The notes below the pieces were generated by a model. It was given only the letters and a program-made list of their open reading frames with translations, was not told the DNA's origin and did no database searches. The position numbers were made by a program, and so were the translations under genes. This document shows positions 45,748-55,696 of a stretch of DNA of 64,000 nt, piece after piece; within the stretch, counting starts at the first letter, position 1, and each line of letters starts with the position of its first letter. Origin of the DNA: Hyphomicrobiales bacterium (GTDB taxonomy: Bacteria; Pseudomonadota; Alphaproteobacteria; Rhizobiales; Rhizobiaceae); the NCBI GenBank assembly GCA_900473185.1, contig UCKU01000002.1, positions 105,926 to 169,925 of the forward strand. The letters are read 5' to 3'.

Positions 45748-46941
45748 TCAGTGGCCGCCGCCCGAGACCCCGTCGGCATATTGCGCGAGCCTGGAGAATG
45801 CGAGAACCACGAGCAGCAGCACGGGCAGCGCCATAAAGACGGCCGCAAAGCCCACATGCTCGGCCACGAAGCCGATCACCGAAGGCGCCACCAGCATCCC
45901 GGAATAGCCCAGGGTCGTGACGACGGAGATGCCGATGCCAGGCTTCAGGCCGGGGATATTGCCCGCAGCCGAAAAGGCGATGGGCACCATGTTCGAAATA
46001 CCAATACCGCAAAGCGCGAAGCCGATGATGGCAATTTCGGCGTTCGGCGCAAGGCTCGTAAGCAGCAAGCCAACGATGGCAAACAGCGTGCAGATGCGCA
46101 GCGTCTTGACCCCGCCGAGACGATCGCGGACCAGATCGCCGGCAAAGCGCATGATCGCCATGGCCGCCGAGAAGGCCGCAAAGCCGAGGCCGGAGAGGGC
46201 GACCGACGCGCCCATTTCCTGCCTGAGATAAAGCGCACCCCAGTCGAGGATCGCTCCTTCCGGCACCATGCAGAACAGCGCCATCAGACCGAGCAGCCAC
46301 GGCAGCGGCACCATCGGCAGTTTCGTCTTCTCCTTCTTGGTATCGGGATGCGGCGGATCGGCCAGGACCATCGGCCAGGCGGCGGCAAGGAAGATAGCGG
46401 CCAGCACGGTCGCCAGTTCCGCGTGGCCGAGAATGCCGAGCCTGGAGATCACCAGGCCGCCGAGGCCGGAGCCGATCAGACCGCCAAGGCTCCAGAACGC
46501 ATGGCAGGATGACATGATCGCGCGGCGCATGGATTTTTCCACCGCCACGGCATTGGCGTTCATTGCCACATCCATCGCGCCCATGAAACCGCCGAACAGA
46601 AAGAGCGAGATCGCCCCTGTGATGACGTTGGGAGCCAGCGTCAGCGCCAGAAGCATTGGCAGCAAACAGACGGCGAGCACCCGCACGACAACGCGTGAAC
46701 CATGCTTGGCAATCTGCGCGCCGGCGATTGGCATCATGACCAGCGAGCCAAAACCGAAGACGAGGATCATCAGCCCAAGCTCGAACTTGGTCAGTCCCAG
46801 CCGCTCGGCAAAGTCAGGAATCTTCGGCGCCCAGGAGCCGACGACGAAACCATTCATGAGAAAGAGTAGCGAGACCGCCGTTCTGCTCCTGGTAATGAAG
46901 CCGCTCCGTACCCGCGGTGCTGCACTCACATTATTATCCAT
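45748..46941 (-). CDS. MFS transporter, YbjJ/fucose-permease-like
   Basis: 397 aa from ATG 46941 (MDNNVSAAPRV), 12 hydrophobic segments. First loop SWAPKIPDFAERLGLTKFELG and motif-A-like GAQIAKHGSRVVVRV are typical of the YbjJ/FucP-like group, along with CHAFWSLGGLIGSGLGG. Substrate unknown, perhaps a sugar or metabolite. It starts 62 bp after the stop of a DeoR regulator on the same strand, so the two form a unit. Confidence 0.85.
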   Translation of the reverse strand: MDNNVSAAPRVRSGFITRSRTAVSLLFLMNGFVVGSWAPKIPDFAERLGLTKFELGLMILVFGFGSLVMMPIAGAQIAKHGSRVVVRVLAVCLLPMLLALTLAPNVITGAISLFLFGGFMGAMDVAMNANAVAVEKSMRRAIMSSCHAFWSLGGLIGSGLGGLVISRLGILGHAELATVLAAIFLAAAWPMVLADPPHPDTKKEKTKLPMVPLPWLLGLMALFCMVPEGAILDWGALYLRQEMGASVALSGLGFAAFSAAMAIMRFAGDLVRDRLGGVKTLRICTLFAIVGLLLTSLAPNAEIAIIGFALCGIGISNMVPIAFSAAGNIPGLKPGIGISVVTTLGYSGMLVAPSVIGFVAEHVGFAAVFMALPVLLLVVLAFSRLAQYADGVSGGGH

Positions 46942-47002
46942 TTCCTTGTCTTTCCTCTTGATCAGGCTTGCTTGCCCGATCCCCGTAAAAGGCGGAACGG
47001 TC

Positions 47003-47779
47003 TCAAGCCGTCTTGCCCGCAATGATCGTCCGGCACCCGCGTGCACGGTATTGTTCGAGCATGGCGGCATCCGCATCGTGCTCGACGATAAGGCATTCGC
47101 AATGCGCGACCGGCAGAACGCTGTGTGGCGCAGCCGTACCGAATTTTTCCGATGTCGCAGCGACCATGACCCGCTTGCTCCTGGATGTGGCGAACCTCTT
47201 GAACTCCGCATCCTCGAAGCCGAAAGTCGTCAGTCCCGCCTCGATATCGACGCCGCAGGCGCCAAGGATGCAAAGGTCAGGCGAAAGCTGCTCCATGTCG
47301 CGCAAGGCCTTTGCGCCAAGCGATCCGCCGGTCTGGCGGTCGACCAGACCGCCGATCAGGATCACGTTGACACCGGGCTTTTCAATCAATGCCGCAGCAA
47401 TTGCCGGAGCATTGGTTGCTGCCGTCAGCGCAAGATCAGCCGGTAAAGCGTTGGCAATCGCCAGATTGGTGCTGCCGGCATCGAAGAATACCGTCGTACC
47501 TGCGACGATCTCCTCTGCCGCGGCGCGGGCCAGCGCCTGTTTCCGTTCGGCAGCAAAGCTCGTGCGCTGGGTCAGGCTTCCGTGCGCCGGCGAAATCGGC
47601 AACGCTCCGCCATATACCCTCTCGCAGAGCCCTGCCGCCGCCATCTCGCGCAGATCACGCCGCACCGTATCCTCCGAGACGCCGAATTCGACTGCCAGTT
47701 CCGCAGCCAGCACGCGGCCATGCGTCTTCAGCCGTTCGGAAATGACAGTCTGGCGTTCCCGCAACAAGAAATCTTGCAT
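47003..47779 (-). CDS. DeoR-family transcriptional regulator
   Basis: 258 aa. N-terminal helix-turn-helix RERQTVISERLKTHGRVL and FGVSEDTVRRDLREMAAAGLCERVYGGA; C-terminal sugar-phosphate sensor with FFDAGSTNLAIA, GGLVDRQTGGSLG, CILGACGVDIEAGLTTFGFEDAEFKR and a nearby conserved Lys. It probably controls itself and the following MFS gene in response to a phosphorylated sugar. Divergent from the EamA exporter. Confidence 0.9.
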   Translation of the reverse strand: MQDFLLRERQTVISERLKTHGRVLAAELAVEFGVSEDTVRRDLREMAAAGLCERVYGGALPISPAHGSLTQRTSFAAERKQALARAAAEEIVAGTTVFFDAGSTNLAIANALPADLALTAATNAPAIAAALIEKPGVNVILIGGLVDRQTGGSLGAKALRDMEQLSPDLCILGACGVDIEAGLTTFGFEDAEFKRFATSRSKRVMVAATSEKFGTAAPHSVLPVAHCECLIVEHDADAAMLEQYRARGCRTIIAGKTA

Positions 47780-47989
47780 GTTTATACCGGATCAACCCTT
47801 CAACATCTGAAATCATGCATAAACACTGATTACCGTGCACGCAACATGCACGATCACACGTTTTCTGACGCTCTGAAACAAAGCTCCACGACCAGGGCGA
47901 AATCTCGCATATTGACCGTCTCCGGGGGCAGGACTATCGATCAGGCATTCCCGATTCCCGCCGGCATAGCCCGCCTCTGGTACATCCCC

Positions 47990-48859
47990 GTGAAAAACTC
48001 CGTCAGCCTGGGCATCCTGCTCACGACCGCCGCCTATATGGCGTTCACTTTCCATGATGCGATCGTCAAGGTTTTGACGGCGAGCATTCCCGTCTGGCAG
48101 ATCCTGTTCTTCCGCAGTCTCACCATCCTTCTCGGCTGCCTCGCCTATGGCCGCAGCAAGCTTGTGCATCAGGCGATCACCTCGCCGATCATCAAGCCGA
48201 TGATTGCCCGCAGCATCCTTCTGCTCTGTGCCTGGCTTTCATACTACACTGCCGCAAGTCATCTGCAGCTCGCCGAGGTCACGACGCTCTATTACGCAGC
48301 ACCCGTCGTCGGCACCTTGCTCGCCTGGTTCATCCTGAAGGAAGAGGTCACCCCCGCCCGTTGGCTTGCGGTCGGTGTCGGCTTCGTCGGCGTGCTCATC
48401 GCCTGCAATCCGGTCGGGCTCACGATCTCCTGGCCGGTCTATCTGGCGCTGCAGGCAGCGGTGCTCTGGGCTTCCGCCATGGTATTGCTGCGCAAGACCT
48501 CACTGCATGAGAAGACTATCATCCAGCTTGCGGTCTCCAATGTTTTCTTCCTCATCATGACCGGTATTGCCGTGATCTACACTTGGCAGACCCCAACCCT
48601 CACGCAACTCGCCCTGCTCATTGGCACCGGTGTCGTCGCGGGCTGCGCCCAGTTTGCCCTCTTTGAAGGCATGCGTCAGGCTCCGGTGTCGGTGCTCGCG
48701 CCCTTCGAATATACATCGCTCGTCTGGGCCTTCATCCTCGGCTATCTGATCTGGGCTGATATACCCGCGCAGAATGTCGTTGTTGGCGCGGTGATGATTC
48801 TTGGCGCGGGCCTGATCATCATCGTCAGCGAAAGATTGCGTCGTCGGGCCACGGCCTGA
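47990..48859 (+). CDS. EamA/DMT-superfamily transporter
   Basis: 289 aa if it starts at GTG 47990 (MKNSVSLGILLTTAAYM); ATG 47846 in the same frame would add 48 residues without family likeness. Ten hydrophobic segments form two EamA repeats; signature YYAAPVVGTLLAWFILKEEVTPARWLAVGVGFVGVLI and the second-half equivalent SLVWAFILGYLIWAD. Function: drug/metabolite exporter of unknown cargo. Confidence 0.85.
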   Translation: MKNSVSLGILLTTAAYMAFTFHDAIVKVLTASIPVWQILFFRSLTILLGCLAYGRSKLVHQAITSPIIKPMIARSILLLCAWLSYYTAASHLQLAEVTTLYYAAPVVGTLLAWFILKEEVTPARWLAVGVGFVGVLIACNPVGLTISWPVYLALQAAVLWASAMVLLRKTSLHEKTIIQLAVSNVFFLIMTGIAVIYTWQTPTLTQLALLIGTGVVAGCAQFALFEGMRQAPVSVLAPFEYTSLVWAFILGYLIWADIPAQNVVVGAVMILGAGLIIIVSERLRRRATA

Positions 48860-49013
48860 TACCGGTTTCAGCCGGATTCGTGGTTGGAGCGGCAGCTTGA
48901 GAAAAATATTCGCAGTTGCCGCTTTTATTTGCAGTTTTCTACGCTTTCGATGCCGCAATTTTCTGCGATGTATCGACCATCCGAACACAATCTTCCCAAG
49001 GATGGATAGAACA

Positions 49014-49787
49014 ATGAACTGGTTGAAAACCGTCGCCGCCGCCGCCCTCATTCAGGCTGCCGCCCTGCTGCCCGCCCATGCCGGCGAAAACCTCGGCGCC
49101 ATCAAGTCTGCAGGCGTCTTCAAGATCGGCACGGAAGGCACCTATGCGCCTTTCACCTATCATGACGAAAGCGGCAAGCTCGTGGGCTTCGACGTCGAGA
49201 TCGGCGAAGCGGTGGCCGCCAAGCTCGGCGTCAAGGCGGAGTTCATCGAAGGCAAATGGGACGGCCTGATCGCCGGCCTCGACGCCAACCGTTATGACAC
49301 TGTCATCAATCAGGTCGGTATCACCGACGCGCGCAAGAAGAAGTACGACTTCTCCGAACCTTATATTGCTTCCAAGGCCGTTCTGATCGTTCGTGACGGT
49401 GACGACAGCATCAAGACCTTCGCCGATCTCAAGGGCAAGAAGTCCGCCCAGTCGCTGACCAGCAACTTCGGCAAGCTCGCAACGGAAGCGGGCGCCGAAC
49501 TCGTCGGCACCGACGGCTTCGACCAGTCGATCCAGCTCGTACTGACGAAGCGCGCCGACGCGACGATCAATGACAGCCTCTCCTTCCTCGACTTCAAGAA
49601 GCACAAGCCGGACGCTCCGGTAAAGATCGTCGCCCAGCAGGAAAATGCCGACTATTCCGGCATCATCATCCGCAAGGGCGAGCCGGAACTGCTCGAAGCG
49701 ATCAACAAGGCGCTCGCCGACATCAAGGCTGACGGCACCTACAAGAAGATCGCCGACAAGTATTTCGGCCAGGACGTTTCGAAGTAA
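49014..49787 (+). CDS. Amino-acid (cystine-type) ABC transporter substrate-binding protein
   Basis: 257 aa from ATG 49014; AAGGATGGA gives the ribosome site. Signal peptide ends at PAHA-GE. The mature part has the SBP family 3 pattern: VFKIGTEGTYAPFTYHDE, GFDVEIGEAVAAKLG, EGKWDGLIAGLDANRYDTVIN and ITDARKKKYDFSEPYIASK. The KWDGLIAGLDANRYD run resembles FliY/TcyA cystine-binding proteins more than general amino-acid ones. A terminator-like hairpin separates it from the permease, likely making this protein the most abundant part. Confidence 0.92.
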   Translation: MNWLKTVAAAALIQAAALLPAHAGENLGAIKSAGVFKIGTEGTYAPFTYHDESGKLVGFDVEIGEAVAAKLGVKAEFIEGKWDGLIAGLDANRYDTVINQVGITDARKKKYDFSEPYIASKAVLIVRDGDDSIKTFADLKGKKSAQSLTSNFGKLATEAGAELVGTDGFDQSIQLVLTKRADATINDSLSFLDFKKHKPDAPVKIVAQQENADYSGIIIRKGEPELLEAINKALADIKADGTYKKIADKYFGQDVSK

Positions 49788-49843
49788 GTCCTGACACCGG
49801 CGGTTTCGCGCTGCCGCCATATCATCTATAGCTGCATGAGAAA

Positions 49844-49880
49844 GCGTCCGGCGAACACTCGCCGGACGCATCTTTTCTTG
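49844..49880 (+). terminator. Attenuating hairpin between binding protein and permease genes
   Basis: Perfect 11-bp stem GCGTCCGGCGA / TCGCCGGACGC, loop ACAC, then ATCTTTTCTT. It immediately precedes the permease ribosome site GAGGA. Confidence 0.8.
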
Positions 49881-49891
49881 AGGACACGCCC

Positions 49892-50572
49892 TTGCCGCAC
49901 TGGCTCCAACTGATGGCGGAATCGCTTCCCTCGCTCCTCTGGGCTGGGCTGATCTTCACCATCCCCTTGACCCTGCTTTCCTTCGCCTTTGGTCTGATCC
50001 TGGGCCTGATCACCGCGATTGCCCGTCTTTTCGGCCCGGCGCCTGTTGCAGCCATTGCCCGTTTCTACGTCTGGGTCATCCGCGGCACGCCGCTGCTCGT
50101 CCAGCTCTTCGTGATTTTTTATGGCCTGCCGAGCATCGGCATCCTGCTCGACGCCTTCCCGGCAGCGCTGATCGGCTTCACGCTGAATATCGGCGCCTAC
50201 AGCTCCGAAATCATCCGCGCCGTCATCTCCTCTGTGCCCAAAGGCCAATGGGAAGCGGCCTATTCGATCGGCATGAGCTGGCGTCAGGCCATGAGCCGCA
50301 CCATCCTGCCGCAAGCAGCCCGCGTCGCAGTACCGCCGCTGTCGAATACCTTCATTTCACTGGTCAAGGATACCTCGCTCGCAGCGGCCATCACGGTGCC
50401 CGAGCTTTTCCAAGCCGCGCAGCGCATCGTCGCGACCACCTACGAACCGCTGATCCTTTATATTGAGGCGGCGCTGATCTATCTCGCCTTGAGCTCCGTA
50501 CTCTCGACGCTGCAGCAGCGGCTGGAGCGTCGCTTCGCCCGTTATGGCGGAATGCTGGAGGCAAATGCATGA
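49892..50572 (+). CDS. Amino-acid (cystine-type) ABC transporter permease
   Basis: 226 aa from TTG 49892, which has GAGGA exactly 7 nt upstream; the next ATG (49913) is too far from any ribosome site. Five hydrophobic segments, the HisM/GlnP-type FYVWVIRGTPLLVQLFVIFY, and the EAA loop GQWEAAYSIGMSWRQAMSRTILPQAARVAVPP. It forms the membrane channel of the polar-amino-acid importer. Ends in an ATGA overlap with the ATPase gene. Confidence 0.92.
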   Translation: MPHWLQLMAESLPSLLWAGLIFTIPLTLLSFAFGLILGLITAIARLFGPAPVAAIARFYVWVIRGTPLLVQLFVIFYGLPSIGILLDAFPAALIGFTLNIGAYSSEIIRAVISSVPKGQWEAAYSIGMSWRQAMSRTILPQAARVAVPPLSNTFISLVKDTSLAAAITVPELFQAAQRIVATTYEPLILYIEAALIYLALSSVLSTLQQRLERRFARYGGMLEANA

Positions 50573-51330
50573 TCGAGCTTTCCAATATCGAAAAGCGCTT
50601 CGGCGACGCCGTCATCTTGAAGGATATCAGCATCCGCATCCCGGAAGGCAGCGTCACCGCCCTCGTCGGCCCCTCCGGCGGCGGCAAGAGCACCCTGCTC
50701 CGCTGCATCAATCTCCTGGAGATCCCGACCGTAGGCACCATCCGCCTCGGCGAAGAGACGCTCTCTTTCACGCCCGGCAAGCGTGTCGGCTGGCAGGCAA
50801 TCCAGAAGATCCGTCGCCAGACCGGCATGGTGTTCCAGAACTTTCAGCTATTTCCGCATCAGACGGCGATCGAAAACGTCATGGAAGGTCTGGTCACAGT
50901 CCTGAAATGGCCAAGGGAAAAGGCACGCGAACGCGCCATGGAACTGCTGACCAAGGTCGGCATGGCGCACAAGACCGATGCCTGGCCCTCGACGCTCTCC
51001 GGCGGCCAGCAGCAGCGCGTGGCGATCGCCCGCGCGCTTGCGCCTTCGCCGCGCGTATTGCTCTGCGACGAGCCGACGTCTGCGCTTGATCCGGAACTGT
51101 CAGCGGAAGTGGTAGACGTGCTGGGCCAGCTTGCCCGCGAAGGCACGACCATGGTCATGGCGACCCATGATCTTCGCCTCGCCTCCAAGATTGCCAATGA
51201 CGTGGTTTTTCTGGAGGCCGGCAGCGTGGTGGAAACCGGCAGCGCCAGGGCGATCTTCAATACGCCGGAGAAGGAGCGCACCAAGCGCTTCATCTCTACC
51301 ATCAACGCCGCTCATACCTACGATATTTGA
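50569..51330 (+). CDS. Amino-acid (cystine-type) ABC transporter ATP-binding protein
   Basis: 253 aa. Walker A GPSGGGKST, Q-loop GMVFQNFQLFPHQT, signature LSGGQQQRVAIARAL, Walker B VLLCDEPTSALDPE and H-loop MATHDLRLA. Typical GlnQ/HisP-type ATPase. It starts inside the permease stop (ATGA), so translation is coupled. A 4-base-loop hairpin ends the operon. The C-terminus (TPEKERTKRFISTI) is the usual one for the family. Confidence 0.95.
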   Translation: MIELSNIEKRFGDAVILKDISIRIPEGSVTALVGPSGGGKSTLLRCINLLEIPTVGTIRLGEETLSFTPGKRVGWQAIQKIRRQTGMVFQNFQLFPHQTAIENVMEGLVTVLKWPREKARERAMELLTKVGMAHKTDAWPSTLSGGQQQRVAIARALAPSPRVLLCDEPTSALDPELSAEVVDVLGQLAREGTTMVMATHDLRLASKIANDVVFLEAGSVVETGSARAIFNTPEKERTKRFISTINAAHTYDI

Positions 51331-51334
51331 GGCG

Positions 51335-51360
51335 ATGCCGGGATGCGAACATCCCGGCAT
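51335..51360. terminator. Hairpin between the ABC operon and the FMN reductase gene
   Basis: Perfect 11-bp stem ATGCCGGGATG / CATCCCGGCAT, loop CGAA, between convergent genes. No clear T run on either side. Confidence 0.6.
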
Positions 51361-51373
51361 ACGGAAATTCCGA

Positions 51374-51946
51374 TCAGGCGGCTGTGACGACGGCACGTGC
51401 TGCCTTCAGCGCATTGCCCCACCAGGTCAGCTGATCGAGCAGGTTCTTGGCAGCTTCGTTCAGATGCGCGTAATCGCCGAGGCTCTTGCCTTCCTTGAGG
51501 ACAGAAAGATATTCGCCGAACGATATGTGAACGGCCGTCTTGACGGATGCCGCGCTCATTTCGACGGAGATCAGGCGAAGATGCTCAACCGCACGTGCGC
51601 CACCGACGCCGCCGTAACCGACGAAGCTGACCGGCTTATGGATGAATTCGCCGAGATCGATCGCGTTCTTCAGAACAGCCGTCGGAGCATGGTTATATTC
51701 GGCGACCGTGAAGATGAAGCCGTCGAATTCGCGCAGTTTCTTCTTCCAGCGCTCGGCGGTTTCGCTTTCCGCCGTGGTGGCGCGCGCTTCGCCGAAGAAA
51801 TGCATCGGGTAGTCGAGAAGATCGAGAACCTCGACTTCGAGATCGGAGCGCTGGCCGACGAGCTCGGCGATCCACTTGGCCGGATGTTCAGCGAAACGGC
51901 CAATACGCGTGCTGCCGACGATGACGGCAATCTTCAACTTGCTCAT
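51374..51946 (-). CDS. NADPH-dependent FMN reductase family protein
   Basis: 190 aa flavodoxin-like fold: IAVIVGSTRIGRFAEHPAKWI is the FMN phosphate loop, followed by DYPMHFFGEAR, FIFTVAEYNHAPTAVLKNAID and SFVGYGGVGGARAVEHLR. Members (ChrR/YieF/SsuE-like) reduce quinones, chromate or free flavin. Single gene. Possible role in oxidative defence. Confidence 0.9.
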   Translation of the reverse strand: MSKLKIAVIVGSTRIGRFAEHPAKWIAELVGQRSDLEVEVLDLLDYPMHFFGEARATTAESETAERWKKKLREFDGFIFTVAEYNHAPTAVLKNAIDLGEFIHKPVSFVGYGGVGGARAVEHLRLISVEMSAASVKTAVHISFGEYLSVLKEGKSLGDYAHLNEAAKNLLDQLTWWGNALKAARAVVTAA

Positions 51947-52001
51947 GAGATGGTCCCTGATTGGTCTTGGGGGCGGTGATGGGAGCTGAAGTCTATGAGA
52001 A

Positions 52002-52031
52002 AGCCTCCTCGCCCGGCAAGGCGAGAAGGCT
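52002..52031 (-). terminator. Terminator of pyc
   Basis: Stem AGCCTCCTCGCC / GGCGAGAAGGCT with one mismatch and a CGGCAA loop; TTTCTC follows on the minus strand. Confidence 0.8.
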
Positions 52032-52113
52032 GCTAACTCATAGAAAAATCAGCTTTTTAACGACACGATCGTACACAATCGGTTGATGTCGGAAACGATC
52101 GTCCGTCGTCTTC

Positions 52114-55100
52114 TTAACCGGCATAGACGACGAGCAGATCCTTGGCGTCGATCTGGTCGCCAGCCTTGACCAGGACTTCCGAGATCGTGCCGTCCTTCTC
52201 CGCATGCAGCGCCGTTTCCATCTTCATCGCCTCGATGGAGACGAGTACGTCACCGGCACTGACGACCTGGCCGGGTGCAATGAAGACACGCGAGATGACG
52301 CCCGGCATCGGCGCCCCGACATGAACCGCATTGCCGGCTTCCGCCTTGCGGCGGGCCGCAGCCCCCGAAGCGCCGTGCGCCCGATCCGGCACCTTGATGC
52401 GGCGCGGTTGACCATTGAGTTCGAAGAAGACGGTGACCATGCCCTGGCTATCGGTGCCGCTCATCGCCTGATTCACGATGACCAGCGTCTTGCCTTTTTC
52501 GATATCGGCAAACAGTTCGTCGCCATCCTTGAGGCCGTAGAAATAGGAGGGCGTCGGCAGCACCGAAACCGGACCATAAGTGTCCGCAGCCAATGCGAAA
52601 TCCGTGAAGACCTTCGGATACATCAGGTAGGAGGCAAACTCGAAGTCGCTGACCTCACGCTCCAGCTTGGTCTCGATCGCCTTGCGCTCCACATCGAGGT
52701 CGGCATCGTCAAGCAGCGAACCGGGGCGCACCGTATAAGGCTGCTCGCCCTTCAGAGCCTTCTTCTGCAGCGCTTCCGGCCATCCTGACGGAGGCTGGCC
52801 GAGATCGCCCTTCAGCATCGAGACGACCGATTCTGGGAAAGAGACTTCCTTCTCAGCGCTGACCACATCGGCAACCGTCAGGTCTTGGCTCACCATCATC
52901 AACGCCATATCGCCGACGACCTTGGAGGACGGCGTCACCTTGACGATATCGCCGAACATCTGGTTGGCGTCGGCATAGGCCTGCGCCACCTGGTGCCAGC
53001 GGGTCTCGAGCCCCAGCGAGCGGGCCTGTTCCTTGAGGTTGGTGAACTGGCCGCCCGGCATTTCGTGCAGGTAGACTTCCGAAGCCGGACCCTTGAGATC
53101 GCTCTCGAAGGCCGCATATTGATTGCGAACCGCTTCCCAATAGAAGGAGATGCGGCGGATCCATTCCGGATCGAGGCCCGGATCGCGCTCGGAACCACGC
53201 AGCGCTTCGACGATAGAGCCGAGGCAGGGCTGCGACGTATTGCCTGACAGTGCATCCATCGCAGCATCGACGGCATCGACGCCGGCATCCACGGCAGCAA
53301 GAACCGTGGCCGCGGCAATGCCCGACGTATCATGCGTGTGGAAGTGAATCGGCAGGCTGGTCGCTTCACGCAGCGCCTTGAACAGCACCTTGGCCGCGGC
53401 CGGCTTCAGGAGACCCGCCATGTCCTTCAGCGCGATGATATGCGCGCCGGCCTTTTCGAGCTCGACGGCAAGGTCCGTATAATATTTCAGGTCATACTTC
53501 GGACGGGCGGAGTTGAGGATATCGCCGGTATAGCAGATCGCCGCTTCGCAGAGCTTGTTCTCCTCGGCAACGGCATCCATCGACACGCGCATATTCTCTA
53601 CCCAGTTCAGGCAGTCGAAGACGCGGAAAAGGTCGATGCCGCCCTTGGCGGCCTGGCGGACGAAATATTTCACGACATTATCGGGGTAGTTCTTGTAGCC
53701 GACGCCGTTCGCCCCACGCAGCAGCATCTGCAGCAGCAGGTTAGGAGCCGCCTCTCGGATCAGCCCCAGACGCTCCCACGGATCCTCGGTCAGAAAGCGC
53801 ATGGAGACGTCGAAGGTCGCACCACCCCAACATTCCAGCGACAAGAGATTTGGCAGCGCATGCGCATAGGTGCCGGCGATCTTGGCAATGTCATAGGTGC
53901 GCATGCGGGTGGCGAGCAGCGACTGGTGACCGTCGCGCATCGTCGTATCGGTCAACAGCACCTGCTTCTGCTCGCGCATCCACTCGCCGAATTTCTTCGG
54001 TCCGAGCTGGTCGAGAAGCTGCTTCGTACCATCGGGGACCTTGCCGCCGTCTGCATAGGGTACGACCGGCTTGGCGGCATCCTCCGATGGACGCGGGCGA
54101 TCCTTCGCCTCGGGATGACCGTTGACGGTGACATCGGCGAGATAGGTCAAAAGCTTGGTGGCACGGTCCTGGCGCTTGACCTGCTGGAAGAGCTCCGGCG
54201 TCGTGTCGATGAAACGCGTCGTATAGGTGTTATCCTTGAACTTCGGATGCGTGATGATCGCTTCCAGGAAGGTCAGGTTGGTGGCAACACCGCGAATACG
54301 GAATTCGCGCAGTGCGCGGTCCATGCGCGAAATCGCCTCCAGCGGGTTCGGCGCCCAGGCCGTCACCTTCACCAGCAACGGGTCGTAATAGCGGGTGATG
54401 ATCGCGCCGGTATAGGACGTGCCGCCGTCGAGGCGAATGCCGAAGCCCGATGCCGAACGATAGGCAGTGATGCGACCGTAGTCCGGAATGAAATTGTGCT
54501 CCGGATCTTCCGTCGTGATACGGCACTGCAGCGCATGGCCGTTGAGGCGAATATCCGCCTGCTTCGGCACACCGGATTCCTCAGTGCCTATGGCAAAGCC
54601 GTCGAGGATGTGGATCTGTGCCTTGACTATATCGATGCCGGTCACGACTTCGGTGACCGTATGCTCGACCTGGATGCGCGGATTGACTTCGATGAAGTAG
54701 AATTTGCCGGTATCGGCATCCATCAGATACTCGACGGTGCCGGCGCCGACGTAGTTCGTCGCCTGGGCGATCTTCAGCGAATAAGCGGCAAGTTCCTGGC
54801 GCTGCGCTTCCGACAGATATGGGGCGGGCGCGCGCTCGACGACCTTCTGGTTACGACGCTGGATGGAGCAGTCGCGCTCGAAGAGATGCACGACATTGCC
54901 ATGCGTATCTCCGAGGATCTGGCTTTCGACGTGGCGGGCGCGCTCGACGAGCTTTTCGAGATAGACTTCGTCCTTGCCGAAGGCGGCCATCGCCTCGCGC
55001 TTGGCTTCCGTCACCTCGCGGGCGAGATCGGCTTCGGAGCGGATGACGCGCATGCCGCGACCGCCGCCGCCCCAGGAGGCCTTCAGCATCACGGGATAGC

Positions 55101-55578
55101 CGATCGCGGCAGCCATCTTGGCAACTTCCGCCATATCGTCAGGCAGCGGCTCAGTCGCCGGAACGACCGGAACGCCGACGGAAATGGCGAGATTGCGCGC
55201 TGCCACCTTGTTGCCGAGCTGACGCATCGTATCGGCCCTCGGGCCGATGAAGGTGATGCCTGCAGCATTGCAGGCATCGACGAATTCGGGGCTTTCCGAA
55301 AGCAGACCGTAGCCGGGATGAATGGCGTCAGCGCCGGAAAGCTTGGCAACACGGATCACTTCGTCGATCGAAAGATAGCTTTCGATCGGCCCGAGGTCAC
55401 GGGCGAGATGCGGGCCGCGGCCGACTTGATAGCTCTCGTCGGCCTTGAAGCGGTGCAGCGCCAGCTTGTCTTCCTCAGCCCATATCGCGACCGTTTTTAT
55501 TCCAAGCTCATTGGCCGCGCGGAAGACGCGGATGGCGATTTCGGAACGGTTGGCGACAAGAATCTTCGATATGGGCAA
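52114..55578 (-). CDS. pyc: Pyruvate carboxylase
   Basis: 1154 aa from TTG 55578, which has GAGGAG 7 nt upstream; it begins as ISKILVANRSEIAIRVF. Biotin carboxylase domain (about 1-455: WGGGGRGMRVI, EVNPRIQVEHTVTEVV), carboxyltransferase TIM barrel (about 535-800: TTMRDGHQSLLATRMR, CWGGATFDVSMRFL, HFHTHDTSG), allosteric linker, and the biotinyl domain with the biotin Lys in SIEAMKMETALHAEKDG. It makes oxaloacetate from pyruvate and bicarbonate; anaplerosis for growth on sugars. Single-chain alpha4 type. Next gene left is a terminator-bounded gap. Confidence 0.97.
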   Translation of the reverse strand: MPISKILVANRSEIAIRVFRAANELGIKTVAIWAEEDKLALHRFKADESYQVGRGPHLARDLGPIESYLSIDEVIRVAKLSGADAIHPGYGLLSESPEFVDACNAAGITFIGPRADTMRQLGNKVAARNLAISVGVPVVPATEPLPDDMAEVAKMAAAIGYPVMLKASWGGGGRGMRVIRSEADLAREVTEAKREAMAAFGKDEVYLEKLVERARHVESQILGDTHGNVVHLFERDCSIQRRNQKVVERAPAPYLSEAQRQELAAYSLKIAQATNYVGAGTVEYLMDADTGKFYFIEVNPRIQVEHTVTEVVTGIDIVKAQIHILDGFAIGTEESGVPKQADIRLNGHALQCRITTEDPEHNFIPDYGRITAYRSASGFGIRLDGGTSYTGAIITRYYDPLLVKVTAWAPNPLEAISRMDRALREFRIRGVATNLTFLEAIITHPKFKDNTYTTRFIDTTPELFQQVKRQDRATKLLTYLADVTVNGHPEAKDRPRPSEDAAKPVVPYADGGKVPDGTKQLLDQLGPKKFGEWMREQKQVLLTDTTMRDGHQSLLATRMRTYDIAKIAGTYAHALPNLLSLECWGGATFDVSMRFLTEDPWERLGLIREAAPNLLLQMLLRGANGVGYKNYPDNVVKYFVRQAAKGGIDLFRVFDCLNWVENMRVSMDAVAEENKLCEAAICYTGDILNSARPKYDLKYYTDLAVELEKAGAHIIALKDMAGLLKPAAAKVLFKALREATSLPIHFHTHDTSGIAAATVLAAVDAGVDAVDAAMDALSGNTSQPCLGSIVEALRGSERDPGLDPEWIRRISFYWEAVRNQYAAFESDLKGPASEVYLHEMPGGQFTNLKEQARSLGLETRWHQVAQAYADANQMFGDIVKVTPSSKVVGDMALMMVSQDLTVADVVSAEKEVSFPESVVSMLKGDLGQPPSGWPEALQKKALKGEQPYTVRPGSLLDDADLDVERKAIETKLEREVSDFEFASYLMYPKVFTDFALAADTYGPVSVLPTPSYFYGLKDGDELFADIEKGKTLVIVNQAMSGTDSQGMVTVFFELNGQPRRIKVPDRAHGASGAAARRKAEAGNAVHVGAPMPGVISRVFIAPGQVVSAGDVLVSIEAMKMETALHAEKDGTISEVLVKAGDQIDAKDLLVVYAG

Positions 55579-55696
55579 TGTACTCTCCTCAAAGCACGAA
55601 AAACGGGCCATGCTGCACCCGCGAAGAGAATTCTTAACGTGCTGTTACAGAAAGTTCAATTTCCCTCATCTCGACGAAATAGAATTTCTCTAGATC

